DNA of 37,980 nucleotides from Alphaproteobacteria bacterium (GTDB taxonomy: Bacteria; Pseudomonadota; Alphaproteobacteria; Paracaedibacterales; CAIOTO01), in the NCBI GenBank assembly GCA_947490395.1, contig CANLGW010000004.1, positions 1-37,980 of the forward strand, read 5' to 3'. Shown here one piece after another: positions 10,580 to 20,498 of this stretch (its first letter is position 1; each line of letters begins with the position of its first letter). Below the pieces are notes generated by a model. The model was not told the origin of the DNA, searched no databases, and saw only the letters and a list, made by a program, of their open reading frames with translations. The position numbers and the translations under genes were made by a program.

Positions 10580-10602
10580 GAAGGGGGTTAAACACCCCCT
10601 TC
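10580..10602 (-). terminator. Hairpin, candidate Rho-independent terminator downstream of array member 2
   Basis: Perfect 8-bp inverted repeat GAAGGGGG-TTAAACA-CCCCCTTC, just after the 10643 stop on the minus strand. Only a short T-rich tail (TTTG). Confidence 0.55.
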
Positions 10603-10642
10603 TCCAGTTTTTATTGGTCTATTTAGGAACAAGAAAAGATTT

Positions 10643-13384
10643 TTACTTTTCTGTATGATGATGCCTTTTTTTATCATCATGGCTTGCACTCAGCAATTGA
10701 TTCGCTAATTGTTCAAGGCGCATAGCTGTTTGCATTGAGAGCTCAGCTGGCGATAAAGCTGTACCACGTTGCGCAGCTTGTGCCGCTGCTTGTTCACTTA
10801 ATAACTTCGTCACTTTAGCTGTCAATTCTTCTGCAACACCTTTCGATTGATAGGATAATTGCGCCTTCATATCATTAATCATTTGCATCGCATTTGCTTG
10901 CTGCTGCGCATTTGATGATGAGGGATTATTATTCATAAGCGCAAGCGCAACGCAACTCGGCATCTCACACACTTTATCAGCGACACAGGGTACGCCTGCT
11001 GAGCTGGCACACTGCTGCCCAGTTGAGCATGATGTTCCACCATTTGCACAATTGAGCGTAACACACGTTGCCGAAGCATCGAGTGCACATGCATCCCCTG
11101 CTTTGCATTTTTCATTATTTCTATTTGCACATAACATACCAACAGCACATGCCTTTGTTTCATCATTAATACATGTTTTTGCAACACATATCGCTGTCCC
11201 TAATGTCGCACAAGACTGCCCAGCGAGACAACGTAAACCTGTTTTTGGATCTGAACATACTTTATCTGTGCCACATGCTTTAGAAACATCATTCATGCAA
11301 CTTGAAGGCTGACACATTGCATTATTTGCACACTTTACATCACTAACAGCACAGAAGCTGCCTGTCACCAAGTTTGTACAGATAAGACTCATTGGGTTCT
11401 TACCATCGCTACTCATCAATGAGTTAGAGCATACAGGCCCACCGTTCGCGCATGTCTGTGTTTTGCAATAAGCATTATCACATAGAGAGCCTGCACATAC
11501 TTTATCTGTTACAGGATCTGTACATTGTTCACCCACTTTACACCTAATAGGTATGCCTCCAGGTACTGCAACACCACCATTCGCACATGTTGCCTTTTTA
11601 CAAACTGCTTTTCGTGCGCACGTTAAATCATTCATCGCACACTCTTTACCCGTCGTTGAATCAGCACAAATGAACCCTGCTATACAACCATCTCCTCCGT
11701 TTGCACATGTCCGTGGCGCACAAGATCCATCTGATTGTTGCACAGGATTAGCCGCATCACATGGCGCACCACCATTAATCCAATTGGCAGGCTTACAAAC
11801 AGCTGTCGAATTAATCGCACATGGCTGACCAGCTTTACATAAAACACCTATCGTTGGATCTGAGCATACCTGACCAGATGGACACGCTTTTGTTGGATCA
11901 TTCATACATGACGATTGCTTACAGGATGCCTTTACAACAAGCGTACCAGTAGCATTCATTGTTGGAATCGCACATACTTTATTCACCGAACAATTCATTC
12001 CATCTGAATCTGAACATACCTGCCCAGATGGGCACATTACACCACCATTTGCACAAGATGCTGGTGCACAAATTGCCATCTTACTATTAATTGATGACGT
12101 CGCACACGCTTGTGTTGCTGCACACGTTCCACCTGATAATGGATCTACACACACTTGCCCTGCACCACAAGCAGCTCCACCACTGGCACATGACTTTGAT
12201 ATACACGCACTTGAACCTGTGCCAACAAATAACTTACACATTTGTGTAACACCACACGCTGTGCCACAATTTTGAATCTGACAAACAGCAGTATTTGCAC
12301 AATTTGCATCATTTTCTGCGCACGTAAATCCCGATGTTGGATTCGTACAAAACTGCCCTGAAGGACATTTTAACCCGCCATTTGCGCATGTTTTCCATTT
12401 GCATGATGTATTGAGCTTTACACCGCCTGCTGCCGCATTTGTCTGACAAACTGCTGTACCCGGACATGTAACACCACCAGATTCAACACATGACTTCGCT
12501 ACACAGCTAAAAACACCATTGACATCACCTTGGCATTTTTGACCCGAAGGACAATCAGCGCCACCATTTGCACATGTCACAGGTTTACACGTTGGATTAT
12601 AACACGACTGCCCAACAGCGCACACGCCGCCTGTCGCTTGATTAATACAAATATTTCCAGCTGTACATACATCTCCCCCAGCAACATTACATGGGAGCGA
12701 ACTTTGACACATGCCATTCACACATTTTTGCTGATCTGAACACGTAACGCCACCATTTGTACAGGTTGGCGCCTGACACGACGCATTTGCACATGGAAAT
12801 CCCGCAGGGCATAAAGAACCATCATTACCACGACATACCGTACCAGAAGGACAAGCATTCGCCCCAATTTCATTACAAGGTTTATCAATACATTGACCAT
12901 TAGAGCTACACTTTTGTGCAGCGGTGCATGTAACACCACCATTTAAACAGTTATTTGGCATACAAACAGGCGATGCAACACATGATTGTCCTATATTGCA
13001 TTTTGTATTAAACGCACGATCAACACACGTCTGACCTGTAGGGCAAACTGAACTATCCTCATAGCAATTCTTTACAACACATCTCCCAACACCTGACCAA
13101 GTTGAATACTTACACGTTTCATTACTGGCACATACTTTCCCACCATTACTGCAATTATTCCCACTAATCTGACAATAAAAATTAACAACTGGTTTCCCAA
13201 CCGCTAGATTTGATGCAGCACTTGATCCATCAACAGGGCTTGTACATATATATCCCGCTGAACATTGTGAATCATTAACGCATGTACTAGACCATACATG
13301 AGAAAGATTCAACAAGAGACCAACTACAACTAAAAAACACATTTTTATCATCATTTTGTTCCTTAATTTAATAACGCAGCTCAA
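10643..13384 (-). CDS. Giant secreted Cys-rich repeat protein (array member 2)
   Basis: 913 aa; signal-like 'MMIKMCFLVVVGLLLNLSHVWSS', about 20 Cys modules, C-terminal coiled-coil 'LSYQSKGVAEELTAKVTKLLSEQAAAQ...MQTAMRLEQLANQLLS'. Confidence 0.87.
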   Translation of the reverse strand: MSCVIKLRNKMMIKMCFLVVVGLLLNLSHVWSSTCVNDSQCSAGYICTSPVDGSSAASNLAVGKPVVNFYCQISGNNCSNGGKVCASNETCKYSTWSGVGRCVVKNCYEDSSVCPTGQTCVDRAFNTKCNIGQSCVASPVCMPNNCLNGGVTCTAAQKCSSNGQCIDKPCNEIGANACPSGTVCRGNDGSLCPAGFPCANASCQAPTCTNGGVTCSDQQKCVNGMCQSSLPCNVAGGDVCTAGNICINQATGGVCAVGQSCYNPTCKPVTCANGGADCPSGQKCQGDVNGVFSCVAKSCVESGGVTCPGTAVCQTNAAAGGVKLNTSCKWKTCANGGLKCPSGQFCTNPTSGFTCAENDANCANTAVCQIQNCGTACGVTQMCKLFVGTGSSACISKSCASGGAACGAGQVCVDPLSGGTCAATQACATSSINSKMAICAPASCANGGVMCPSGQVCSDSDGMNCSVNKVCAIPTMNATGTLVVKASCKQSSCMNDPTKACPSGQVCSDPTIGVLCKAGQPCAINSTAVCKPANWINGGAPCDAANPVQQSDGSCAPRTCANGGDGCIAGFICADSTTGKECAMNDLTCARKAVCKKATCANGGVAVPGGIPIRCKVGEQCTDPVTDKVCAGSLCDNAYCKTQTCANGGPVCSNSLMSSDGKNPMSLICTNLVTGSFCAVSDVKCANNAMCQPSSCMNDVSKACGTDKVCSDPKTGLRCLAGQSCATLGTAICVAKTCINDETKACAVGMLCANRNNEKCKAGDACALDASATCVTLNCANGGTSCSTGQQCASSAGVPCVADKVCEMPSCVALALMNNNPSSSNAQQQANAMQMINDMKAQLSYQSKGVAEELTAKVTKLLSEQAAAQAAQRGTALSPAELSMQTAMRLEQLANQLLSASHDDKKRHHHTEK

Positions 13385-13401
13385 ACAGGCGCATCATATC
13401 T

Positions 13402-15150
13402 TTATGCACACTCATTATTCGTTATAGCACTACATGTTTGACCTACGGAGCATGTCCTTGGGCATATAGGTTTTGCCACACATAAACCACTTAAATCCTC
13501 ATTAATTTGACATTTTGATTCTGCATTACAGGGATCCCCCCCCACATCGGCACATGTTTTTACCGCAGGCACACAACTACCAGATCCACCAATTATCCGA
13601 CAAACAGTGCCAGCCGAACATGAACGTCCTTTTGGATCCGCACATGTTAATGCCACACAACTGCCTGATCCATCTAGATTAATTTTGCACTTTTTACTTG
13701 GCAAACATGCAGGCCCTCCATTTAAACAATGTGGCGCTTGGCATAAGCCAAAAAGACACGTACCTGAAAGACACGGTAAATTTGTACTCGGGCTAGTACA
13801 TACCTGATCTAATGGACATGATGTGCTACCATTTCCCACACAAACGGCTTGACAAACCCCACTATTACATACCTGATTCGCCCCACATTTTGGCCCATCA
13901 ACATCAGCACATGTCTTTAAAAAGCACGTTGATCGGTTCAAACATTTGCGATTTGGATCCGCACAAACACCATCACCTGTATTGCACCACACAATATTAC
14001 ATTTATGATAATTACCATTTGCACCGTTTGCTAATTTGTAGGGTATAGCATCACTACACACCTCATCAACCGCGCACTTTCCGCCTGTTGCGCAATCAAC
14101 AACTTGGCAATAGGCACCCTGACATGGTTTGCCTGACCCACATTTATTTCCACTCGTATCAACGCAAACTTTACCCGAATCACACGTTGAACCACCATTC
14201 GAACAATTTGGCGCCACACACGTACCCGACCCACGATCACACACAGGTGTTGCTCCACTACACAATGTACCACCATTACGGCAATCTGATGCCCGACACA
14301 CAGCCTTTGATGCGCATGATGCATCATTAACTGCACAAATATAATTCTTATCTGGACCAACACAAATCTGATTACCTGTACAAGACGATCCACCAACTTC
14401 AGCACACGTCTTAGCCACACAGGCACCAACCCCATTTGTTACCGTACATTTCTTGGCAGCCGAACATGCACTACCTATAGGATCATTCATACAATTTGGC
14501 GCTTGGCATGTTGGTGTAATACACGTCATATCCCCGGGGCTACATTTGACACCACTCGTGAAATTTGTACATGTACTCGCATTTGAAGGACATGAAACCC
14601 CCGCATCAACACACGTTCGCGCAACACATGTGCCCATACTTGAACCACTCGGGATACTACATTTTTGCGCCGATGAACATTGCGAATCATTTGTGCATGA
14701 AAATGTTGTTAATGCTAATTCAGCGTCTGTTTTCGTTACACACGTTCCATTACTGCATTTTTGAGTTGTTAAACATTGTGTATCACCTGTGCACGTTTTC
14801 GTATCGCATATGTATATTTCATTACCTGTTGTTACATTTTTACTATAAACACACGAAGGCTTATCAAGTGCTAAACACTTATCCGTACTTGTCGCCAACC
14901 CACAATGTGACGTTTTACACGCATAAGTACCAACTGAATCCATTTGACAAAACTGCCCCGTTGGGCAAGCACTTGCACCATCTTCATTGCATTGCTTCGT
15001 AATACAAGCACCAACACCATTTGTCGTCACACATTTTTGTGTTGAAACCGTACATGGCACTGCTGACGAACACGCAGCAGCCGCATGCCATACACCATCA
15101 ATGCAGCTAAACAAAGAAATGATAAGCAACAAGTAGAGTTTTACCATCAC
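13402..15150 (-). CDS. Secreted Cys-rich repeat protein (array member 1)
   Basis: 582 aa; signal-like 'MMVKLYLLLIISLFSCIDGVWHAAA', then mixed 4-Cys and 6-Cys modules. 17 bp upstream of member 2. Confidence 0.85.
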   Translation of the reverse strand: MMVKLYLLLIISLFSCIDGVWHAAAACSSAVPCTVSTQKCVTTNGVGACITKQCNEDGASACPTGQFCQMDSVGTYACKTSHCGLATSTDKCLALDKPSCVYSKNVTTGNEIYICDTKTCTGDTQCLTTQKCSNGTCVTKTDAELALTTFSCTNDSQCSSAQKCSIPSGSSMGTCVARTCVDAGVSCPSNASTCTNFTSGVKCSPGDMTCITPTCQAPNCMNDPIGSACSAAKKCTVTNGVGACVAKTCAEVGGSSCTGNQICVGPDKNYICAVNDASCASKAVCRASDCRNGGTLCSGATPVCDRGSGTCVAPNCSNGGSTCDSGKVCVDTSGNKCGSGKPCQGAYCQVVDCATGGKCAVDEVCSDAIPYKLANGANGNYHKCNIVWCNTGDGVCADPNRKCLNRSTCFLKTCADVDGPKCGANQVCNSGVCQAVCVGNGSTSCPLDQVCTSPSTNLPCLSGTCLFGLCQAPHCLNGGPACLPSKKCKINLDGSGSCVALTCADPKGRSCSAGTVCRIIGGSGSCVPAVKTCADVGGDPCNAESKCQINEDLSGLCVAKPICPRTCSVGQTCSAITNNECA

Positions 15151-15346
15151 AATGATTCCTTAATATATCAATCACAATTTCCGATCAACAAGCGTACCTC
15201 AAAAAACCAAAAGCATACACGATCAGGAAATATAAAATATTTCACCTAAAAATAGGGTTACATAGGAAAGTTAATAATTCATTAAATATGTGATAGAAAT
15301 TAGTTATGATTCAGCAAAGTTAATAAAAGAAGATCAATTTTTATTT

Positions 15347-16693
15347 TTAGAATTTATTTTTATGATAGGGATCACTACTAAAAAGCAAAACACCCTGTTT
15401 ATCAACCCAAACTGGAATATAAATAGTATGAACACTTATTTTTTCTTTCACAGGAAGAGCTTGCGTGGTTTCTTCATCAATCATATCGTGTATTAAATTC
15501 ATCGTCATATGAGCATCATTCAAAACCCAACGCGCAAGAGCAATAGGATCTTCCACACGAATACAACCAGAAGAAAGGGAACGTTCACCTTTTTCAAACA
15601 AAGATACTTGCGGCGTGCCATGCATAAAAATAGCACTATCATTCGCTAAAATAAATTTCAAATTACCCAATGCGTTTTTAGGTCCTGGCTGCTGGCGAAC
15701 CGTATATGGAAAATAATCACGGGAGACACCTTCCCAATTTACAGATGTTGGATCCAAAAGATCACCATGCTGGTCGTACACATGGTACCCTGATCGTTCA
15801 AGATAATCAGGATCATGCAAAACCCTTTTTAATTTATCGTTCATAAATATGCTGACGGGCACGCCCCAGGATGGATTCAATACAATACTTAAAATCGGCG
15901 ATGAAAGATTAGGTGTTGGACGATTCTTCTGTCCCACAATAACAGACTGTGCGTGTTCAATACGATTCTGATTAACTGCAAATAAATCATACGTTGCCAC
16001 ATTAACGAGAATAAAACGTCCATGCCATAATAAGGAAAGTTGGTCAAGCTGCGCTATCGATTCGTGAATAAGACGTATACGATTCACGGGCGTCATATTC
16101 AGCAAACGACATGTACGTTGCCCTAAAATCCCATCTGCATCGAGTGAATGACGTTTTTGAAATACGTGCAATCCCTTTTCAACGACCTCGTCAAAAAATT
16201 CAGGATCAGTTACCACATAATCTTTTTCCACAAACCCCAAATAAACAAGTTGCTTTCGAATAACTGTCACAATCGGGTCTCTTCCCCCCTTTTTTAAGAT
16301 CGAATTCAAGCATGTAAATTGTGGCCAATGCTTCACATCATTTGCCATGTTCTGATAAAAAATTACGCCATTTGTTAACGTTAAACGAATATCAGCAAGT
16401 GAAAATATTGTTTGCGTTTCTGTTTCTAGTCTTTCTGTTTTTAGTGTGGTTGGTTCAACAGTGCTCAGCGATGCCTGATCGGTCACAACAGGCGTTATTC
16501 CAACAACATCTGAAACAATCTCAGACACGGAAAGACCTACTGAGGGTGTTACCACAGTGGGCGTCGTTGGCAGTGCCGATGCAGTAGGCATAGATTCAAC
16601 AAGTGTCACCTCAGCAACGCAACAGGATAACCAGCACAAAAAGAATAATGTAACATAAAGCATCAAATAAATTATACACTCCCAATCAGCCAT
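15347..16693 (-). CDS. L,D-transpeptidase (YkuD domain, YcbB-like, with peptidoglycan-binding domain)
   Basis: 448 aa; YkuD catalytic motif 'IFMHGTPQVSLFEKGERSLSSGCIRVEDP', PG-binding-like 'EKGLHVFQKRHSLDADGILGQRTCRLLN', N-terminal hydrophobic segment. Confidence 0.92.
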   Translation of the reverse strand: MADWECIIYLMLYVTLFFLCWLSCCVAEVTLVESMPTASALPTTPTVVTPSVGLSVSEIVSDVVGITPVVTDQASLSTVEPTTLKTERLETETQTIFSLADIRLTLTNGVIFYQNMANDVKHWPQFTCLNSILKKGGRDPIVTVIRKQLVYLGFVEKDYVVTDPEFFDEVVEKGLHVFQKRHSLDADGILGQRTCRLLNMTPVNRIRLIHESIAQLDQLSLLWHGRFILVNVATYDLFAVNQNRIEHAQSVIVGQKNRPTPNLSSPILSIVLNPSWGVPVSIFMNDKLKRVLHDPDYLERSGYHVYDQHGDLLDPTSVNWEGVSRDYFPYTVRQQPGPKNALGNLKFILANDSAIFMHGTPQVSLFEKGERSLSSGCIRVEDPIALARWVLNDAHMTMNLIHDMIDEETTQALPVKEKISVHTIYIPVWVDKQGVLLFSSDPYHKNKF

Positions 16694-17109
16694 TCAATTA
16701 TCGCTTAACTAGCCGACTTTACCATAAAAATCATTAAAAATGTATTAGCTTGTACAACGCATTCTAAGGACTATACTCCTTTCAAATCATTTTGCTAACT
16801 TTTACCGTCGGAATGCGCGAACCCCGAAGGGGTGTAGCCATTCAGAAAAATAGGTATTCTGCATGAAGAGCCATTGGATATGAGCAGCCACTGAATCACC
16901 ACAAAAGTTAACTCTTCCTCGTGATGCTTCTCTGAGACAGAGTCAACTATTTTTTCTAAAAATGATATGAAAGAAGTATAATGATATCTCAAATACAGCA
17001 TCCTCTATAAGTTAGGATGGCATAAACTCATCAAAAATATTATTTTTCTTTTCACAACGCTAAAAACCCCTATAATCAAGTTCAATATGATTAAAGATGT
17101 GAACGACGT

Positions 17110-18393
17110 ATGAAATTAAGCATTCTAAAAGAACATTATCCATACGAAAAGCGAGTAGCTTTAACCCCCGATGTTACCAAAAAAATAATTGAACTTGGTT
17201 TTTCCGTTTCAGTTGAAACCAATGCAGGACATAGTGCTGGATATACAGATAGCGCTTTTGAAAAAGCTGGAGCACACATTGAAAAAGACCGACAGAAGCT
17301 TTTATCAATAGCTGATTACATCGCAACCGTTTCACCCCTTGACGCCTCCGATCTGATCAAAACAAAAAGGGGCGCTACTCTTTTGGGAATCTTAAAACCA
17401 TTCAAGCATTCAGACCTTTTTGAACATTATGTAAACCAAAAACTAACAACATTCGCCCTTGAAATGATTCCGCGCATTACACGTGCTCAGACAATGGATA
17501 TCCTCTCATCGCAAAGCAACCTTGCAGGGTACAAAGCAGTCATTGATGCTGCCAATGCTTTTGGTCGCGCACTCCCTCTTATGATGACAGCTGCTGGCAC
17601 GATTAAAGCCGCAAAGGTACTTATCCTTGGCGCAGGTGTTGCAGGACTTCAGGCAATTGCAACAGCAAAACGGCTTGGCGCAATTGTATCCGCCTTTGAT
17701 GTACGCAGTGCTTCAAAAGAACAGGTCATGAGTCTTGGCGCCACATTCATTGAAGTTTCAGCAAACGAAGTTGGTGATGGTACTGGTGGTTATGCAAAAG
17801 AAATGAGTGACGCGTATAAAACAGCCCAAATCTCAAAACTCGCCGATATTATTAAAACGCAAGATATTGTTATTACCACAGCACTAATTCCAGGGAAACC
17901 TGCCCCCACCCTAATCACAAGTGATATGGTTAAATCCATGAAAGAAGGATCTATCATTGTGGATCTAGCGTCTGAAAATGGTGGAAATTGTGCGCTTAGT
18001 GAACATGGAAAAAACATTACAAAATTCGATATTCACATTCATGCACCTGGCAATATTTTGGGGCATATCGCAGCAGATGCAAGTCAACTTTATGCGCGTA
18101 ATATCTTAGCCTTTTTGAAAGGTGTTTCAACGATTACCAATGGAACACTCACCCTTAATTGGGATGATGAAATTATCATTGCAGCGACATTAACAAGAAA
18201 CGGTGTTATAATGAATCCTCTGTTTCAGATTAATTCATCTGAAACGTCTACATCAAAAGAATCCACACGCGCAAAAAAGGTAAGCACGGATAAACCCATC
18301 ACTGAAAAACCAGCTAAGGAAAAACCAATTAAGGATAAAATAGTTACCAAAAAAACACCGACAAAAGAAAAATCAACACCAGAATCAGTGTAG
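17110..18393 (+). CDS. pntAA: NAD(P) transhydrogenase subunit alpha part 1
   Basis: 427 aa; 'YPYEKRVALTPDVTKKIIELG', 'VLILGAGVAGLQAIATAKRLGAIVSAFDVR'. Charged Lys/Thr/Glu-rich C-terminal tail. Confidence 0.95.
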   Translation: MKLSILKEHYPYEKRVALTPDVTKKIIELGFSVSVETNAGHSAGYTDSAFEKAGAHIEKDRQKLLSIADYIATVSPLDASDLIKTKRGATLLGILKPFKHSDLFEHYVNQKLTTFALEMIPRITRAQTMDILSSQSNLAGYKAVIDAANAFGRALPLMMTAAGTIKAAKVLILGAGVAGLQAIATAKRLGAIVSAFDVRSASKEQVMSLGATFIEVSANEVGDGTGGYAKEMSDAYKTAQISKLADIIKTQDIVITTALIPGKPAPTLITSDMVKSMKEGSIIVDLASENGGNCALSEHGKNITKFDIHIHAPGNILGHIAADASQLYARNILAFLKGVSTITNGTLTLNWDDEIIIAATLTRNGVIMNPLFQINSSETSTSKESTRAKKVSTDKPITEKPAKEKPIKDKIVTKKTPTKEKSTPESV

Positions 18394-18402
18394 GAGTATC
18401 TC

Positions 18403-18810
18403 ATGGATTTACACACAATACAGGAACATGCACATCACATCGCACAAGCAGCACGTGCTTTAATGACAGAGGCTAATCAACTGAATAGCCTTACAAAAAA
18501 AATGGTTCAAACAACAGGCAACGTCTCATCTGATCCATTCATCATGGGATTAACTGTTTTTGTTCTTGCATGTTTTGTTGGCTACTATGTGGTTTGGAAA
18601 GTAACGCCAGCCCTTCATTCACCATTGATGTCTGTCACCAATGCGATTTCAAGCGTTATTATTGTAGGCGCACTACTGGCGATGGGATCAGCTTCATCAG
18701 GATTATCATCTCTTTTTGGGTTTATTGCCATTATATTGGCATCGATTAATATCTTTGGTGGCTTTGTTGTAACACAACGTATGCTCCACATGTTTTCAAA
18801 AAATAAATAG
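18403..18810 (+). CDS. pntAB: NAD(P) transhydrogenase subunit alpha part 2
   Basis: 135 aa; '[34 protein letters not shown]', '[17 protein letters not shown]'. Directly between pntAA and pntB. Confidence 0.95.
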   Translation: MDLHTIQEHAHHIAQAARALMTEANQLNSLTKKMVQTTGNVSSDPFIMGLTVFVLACFVGYYVVWKVTPALHSPLMSVTNAISSVIIVGALLAMGSASSGLSSLFGFIAIILASINIFGGFVVTQRMLHMFSKNK

Positions 18811-18818
18811 GTACGCAC

Positions 18819-20231
18819 ATGTCTGAAAGTATGTCTTCATTTTTATATTTAATCGCTTCCATGTGTTTTATTATGGGGCTTAAAAAATTATCATCCGCTG
18901 CTACATCGCGAACAGGAAATCTATATGCGATGAGTGGTATGGCAATTGCTGTGCTAACGACGCTCCTCTCATCACGCGTGTCGCATTATCAATATATTCT
19001 ACTTGCAATCATTATTGGCGGGAGTATTGGAACCTATATTGCAAAGAAAATTGAGATGACAGCGCTCCCTCAGCTGGTTGCTGCATTTCATAGCCTCGTT
19101 GGTTTAGCAGCTGTATTAGTTGCTGCTGCGGCTTTTTATTCGCCACAAGCCTTTAATATTGGCACCGTGCAACACATTCATACAGCAAGCCTATTTGAAA
19201 TGTCACTTGGTATTATTATCGGTGCGATTACCTTTACAGGATCAATTGTGGCCTTTGGTAAATTGCAAGGGTTGATTTCGGGAAAACCGCTCCAATTTGC
19301 GAATCAACATAAAGTAAATGCCTTGCTTGGTGTGTTGCTCGCTGTGCTCACCATTATTTTCATAGCAAGCCAGTCAACATTCATTTTTTGGCTTATTATC
19401 ATGACAGCGTTTGTTCTTGGCTTTTTGCTTATCCTTCCCATTGGCGGCGCCGATATGCCTGTTGTTGTCTCGATGTTAAATTCTTATTCAGGATGGGCTG
19501 CTGCTGGTATTGGTTTTACCCTTAATAATCATGTATTGATTATCGTTGGGGCGCTTGTCGGTGCATCAGGAGCAATCCTAAGTTATATCATGTGTAAAGG
19601 CATGAACCGTTCTATTTTTAATGTAATTCTCGGCGGGTTTGGCGGTGATTCAAACGCAGCAATAGATACAAGTACAAAACATTCTGACAAACCAATCAAG
19701 GCAAGCAGTGCCGAAGATGCGGCCTATTTAATGAACAATGCGCAAACCATCATTATTGTCCCAGGATATGGCATGGCTGTTGCCCAGGCTCAGCATACCT
19801 TACGTGAGATGGTTGATCTCCTCAAAAATACAGGCATAAAAGTACGTTACGCCATTCACCCTGTTGCAGGTCGTATGCCAGGTCATATGAATGTATTATT
19901 AGCAGAGGCCAATGTTCCGTATGATGAAGTTCTTGAATTGGAAGAAATCAATAGTGATTTTGCATCAACCGATGTTGTTTTTGTCATTGGCGCCAATGAT
20001 ATTACCAATCCAGCGGCAAAAACAGATAAAGCATCGCCAATTTATGGCATGCCAATCTTAGATGTTGAAAATGCACGCACGGTATTTTTTGTAAAGCGCA
20101 CGTTAGCGTCAGGGTATGCAGGAGTTGATAACGAACTCTTTTACCGTGATAACACAATGATGATTTTGGGTGATGCTAAAAAAGTATGTGAAGAGATTAT
20201 TAAATCATTGAAAGAAATTGAAGTCAATTAA
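18819..20231 (+). CDS. pntB: NAD(P) transhydrogenase subunit beta
   Basis: 470 aa; 'VPGYGMAVAQAQHTLREMVDLLKNTGIKVRYAIHPVAGRMPGHMNVLLAEANVPYDEV', 'GANDITNPAAKTD.ASPIYGMPILDVE'. Confidence 0.97.
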   Translation: MSESMSSFLYLIASMCFIMGLKKLSSAATSRTGNLYAMSGMAIAVLTTLLSSRVSHYQYILLAIIIGGSIGTYIAKKIEMTALPQLVAAFHSLVGLAAVLVAAAAFYSPQAFNIGTVQHIHTASLFEMSLGIIIGAITFTGSIVAFGKLQGLISGKPLQFANQHKVNALLGVLLAVLTIIFIASQSTFIFWLIIMTAFVLGFLLILPIGGADMPVVVSMLNSYSGWAAAGIGFTLNNHVLIIVGALVGASGAILSYIMCKGMNRSIFNVILGGFGGDSNAAIDTSTKHSDKPIKASSAEDAAYLMNNAQTIIIVPGYGMAVAQAQHTLREMVDLLKNTGIKVRYAIHPVAGRMPGHMNVLLAEANVPYDEVLELEEINSDFASTDVVFVIGANDITNPAAKTDKASPIYGMPILDVENARTVFFVKRTLASGYAGVDNELFYRDNTMMILGDAKKVCEEIIKSLKEIEVN

Positions 20232-20318
20232 GCAGATGTATTTCATCACCATTAATTATATCTTAATTTTTTTATGCTTTAATAATCATAGAACTCAATT
20301 AAGAAAGGATTTTTAGCG

Positions 20319-20498
20319 ATGAAAAAAATAGGTAAATTACTTTTAGCAGCAACAATGCTGACTTCCTTTGGTGTGCATGCAAATGATACGGCGGCACCCC
20401 AACCCACGCAAGAAGAATTAGCGGCCTTGGCTGCTGCTCAACAAGCCGCAGCGGCACAGGCTGAAGCTATTCGGAACCAACAAAACAGACAATCATAA
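20319..20498 (+). CDS. Small secreted Ala/Gln-rich peptide (59 aa)
   Basis: MKKIGKLLLAATMLTSFGVHANDTAAPQPTQEELAALAAAQQAAAAQAEAIRNQQNRQS; AAGAAAGGA-type RBS upstream ('aagaaaggat'). Signal peptide with AXA-like site. Not in the ORF track (below length cutoff). Confidence 0.65.
   Translation: MKKIGKLLLAATMLTSFGVHANDTAAPQPTQEELAALAAAQQAAAAQAEAIRNQQNRQS

Noticed and set aside
3864-15150. CRISPR array or simple tandem DNA repeat explanation for the recurring 'CCACCATTCGCACATGT' motif
   Set aside because: The recurring motif is the reverse complement of codons for TCANGG inside long open frames. Spacing is irregular (codon-multiple) and the intervening sequence is itself repetitive coding sequence, not unique spacers.
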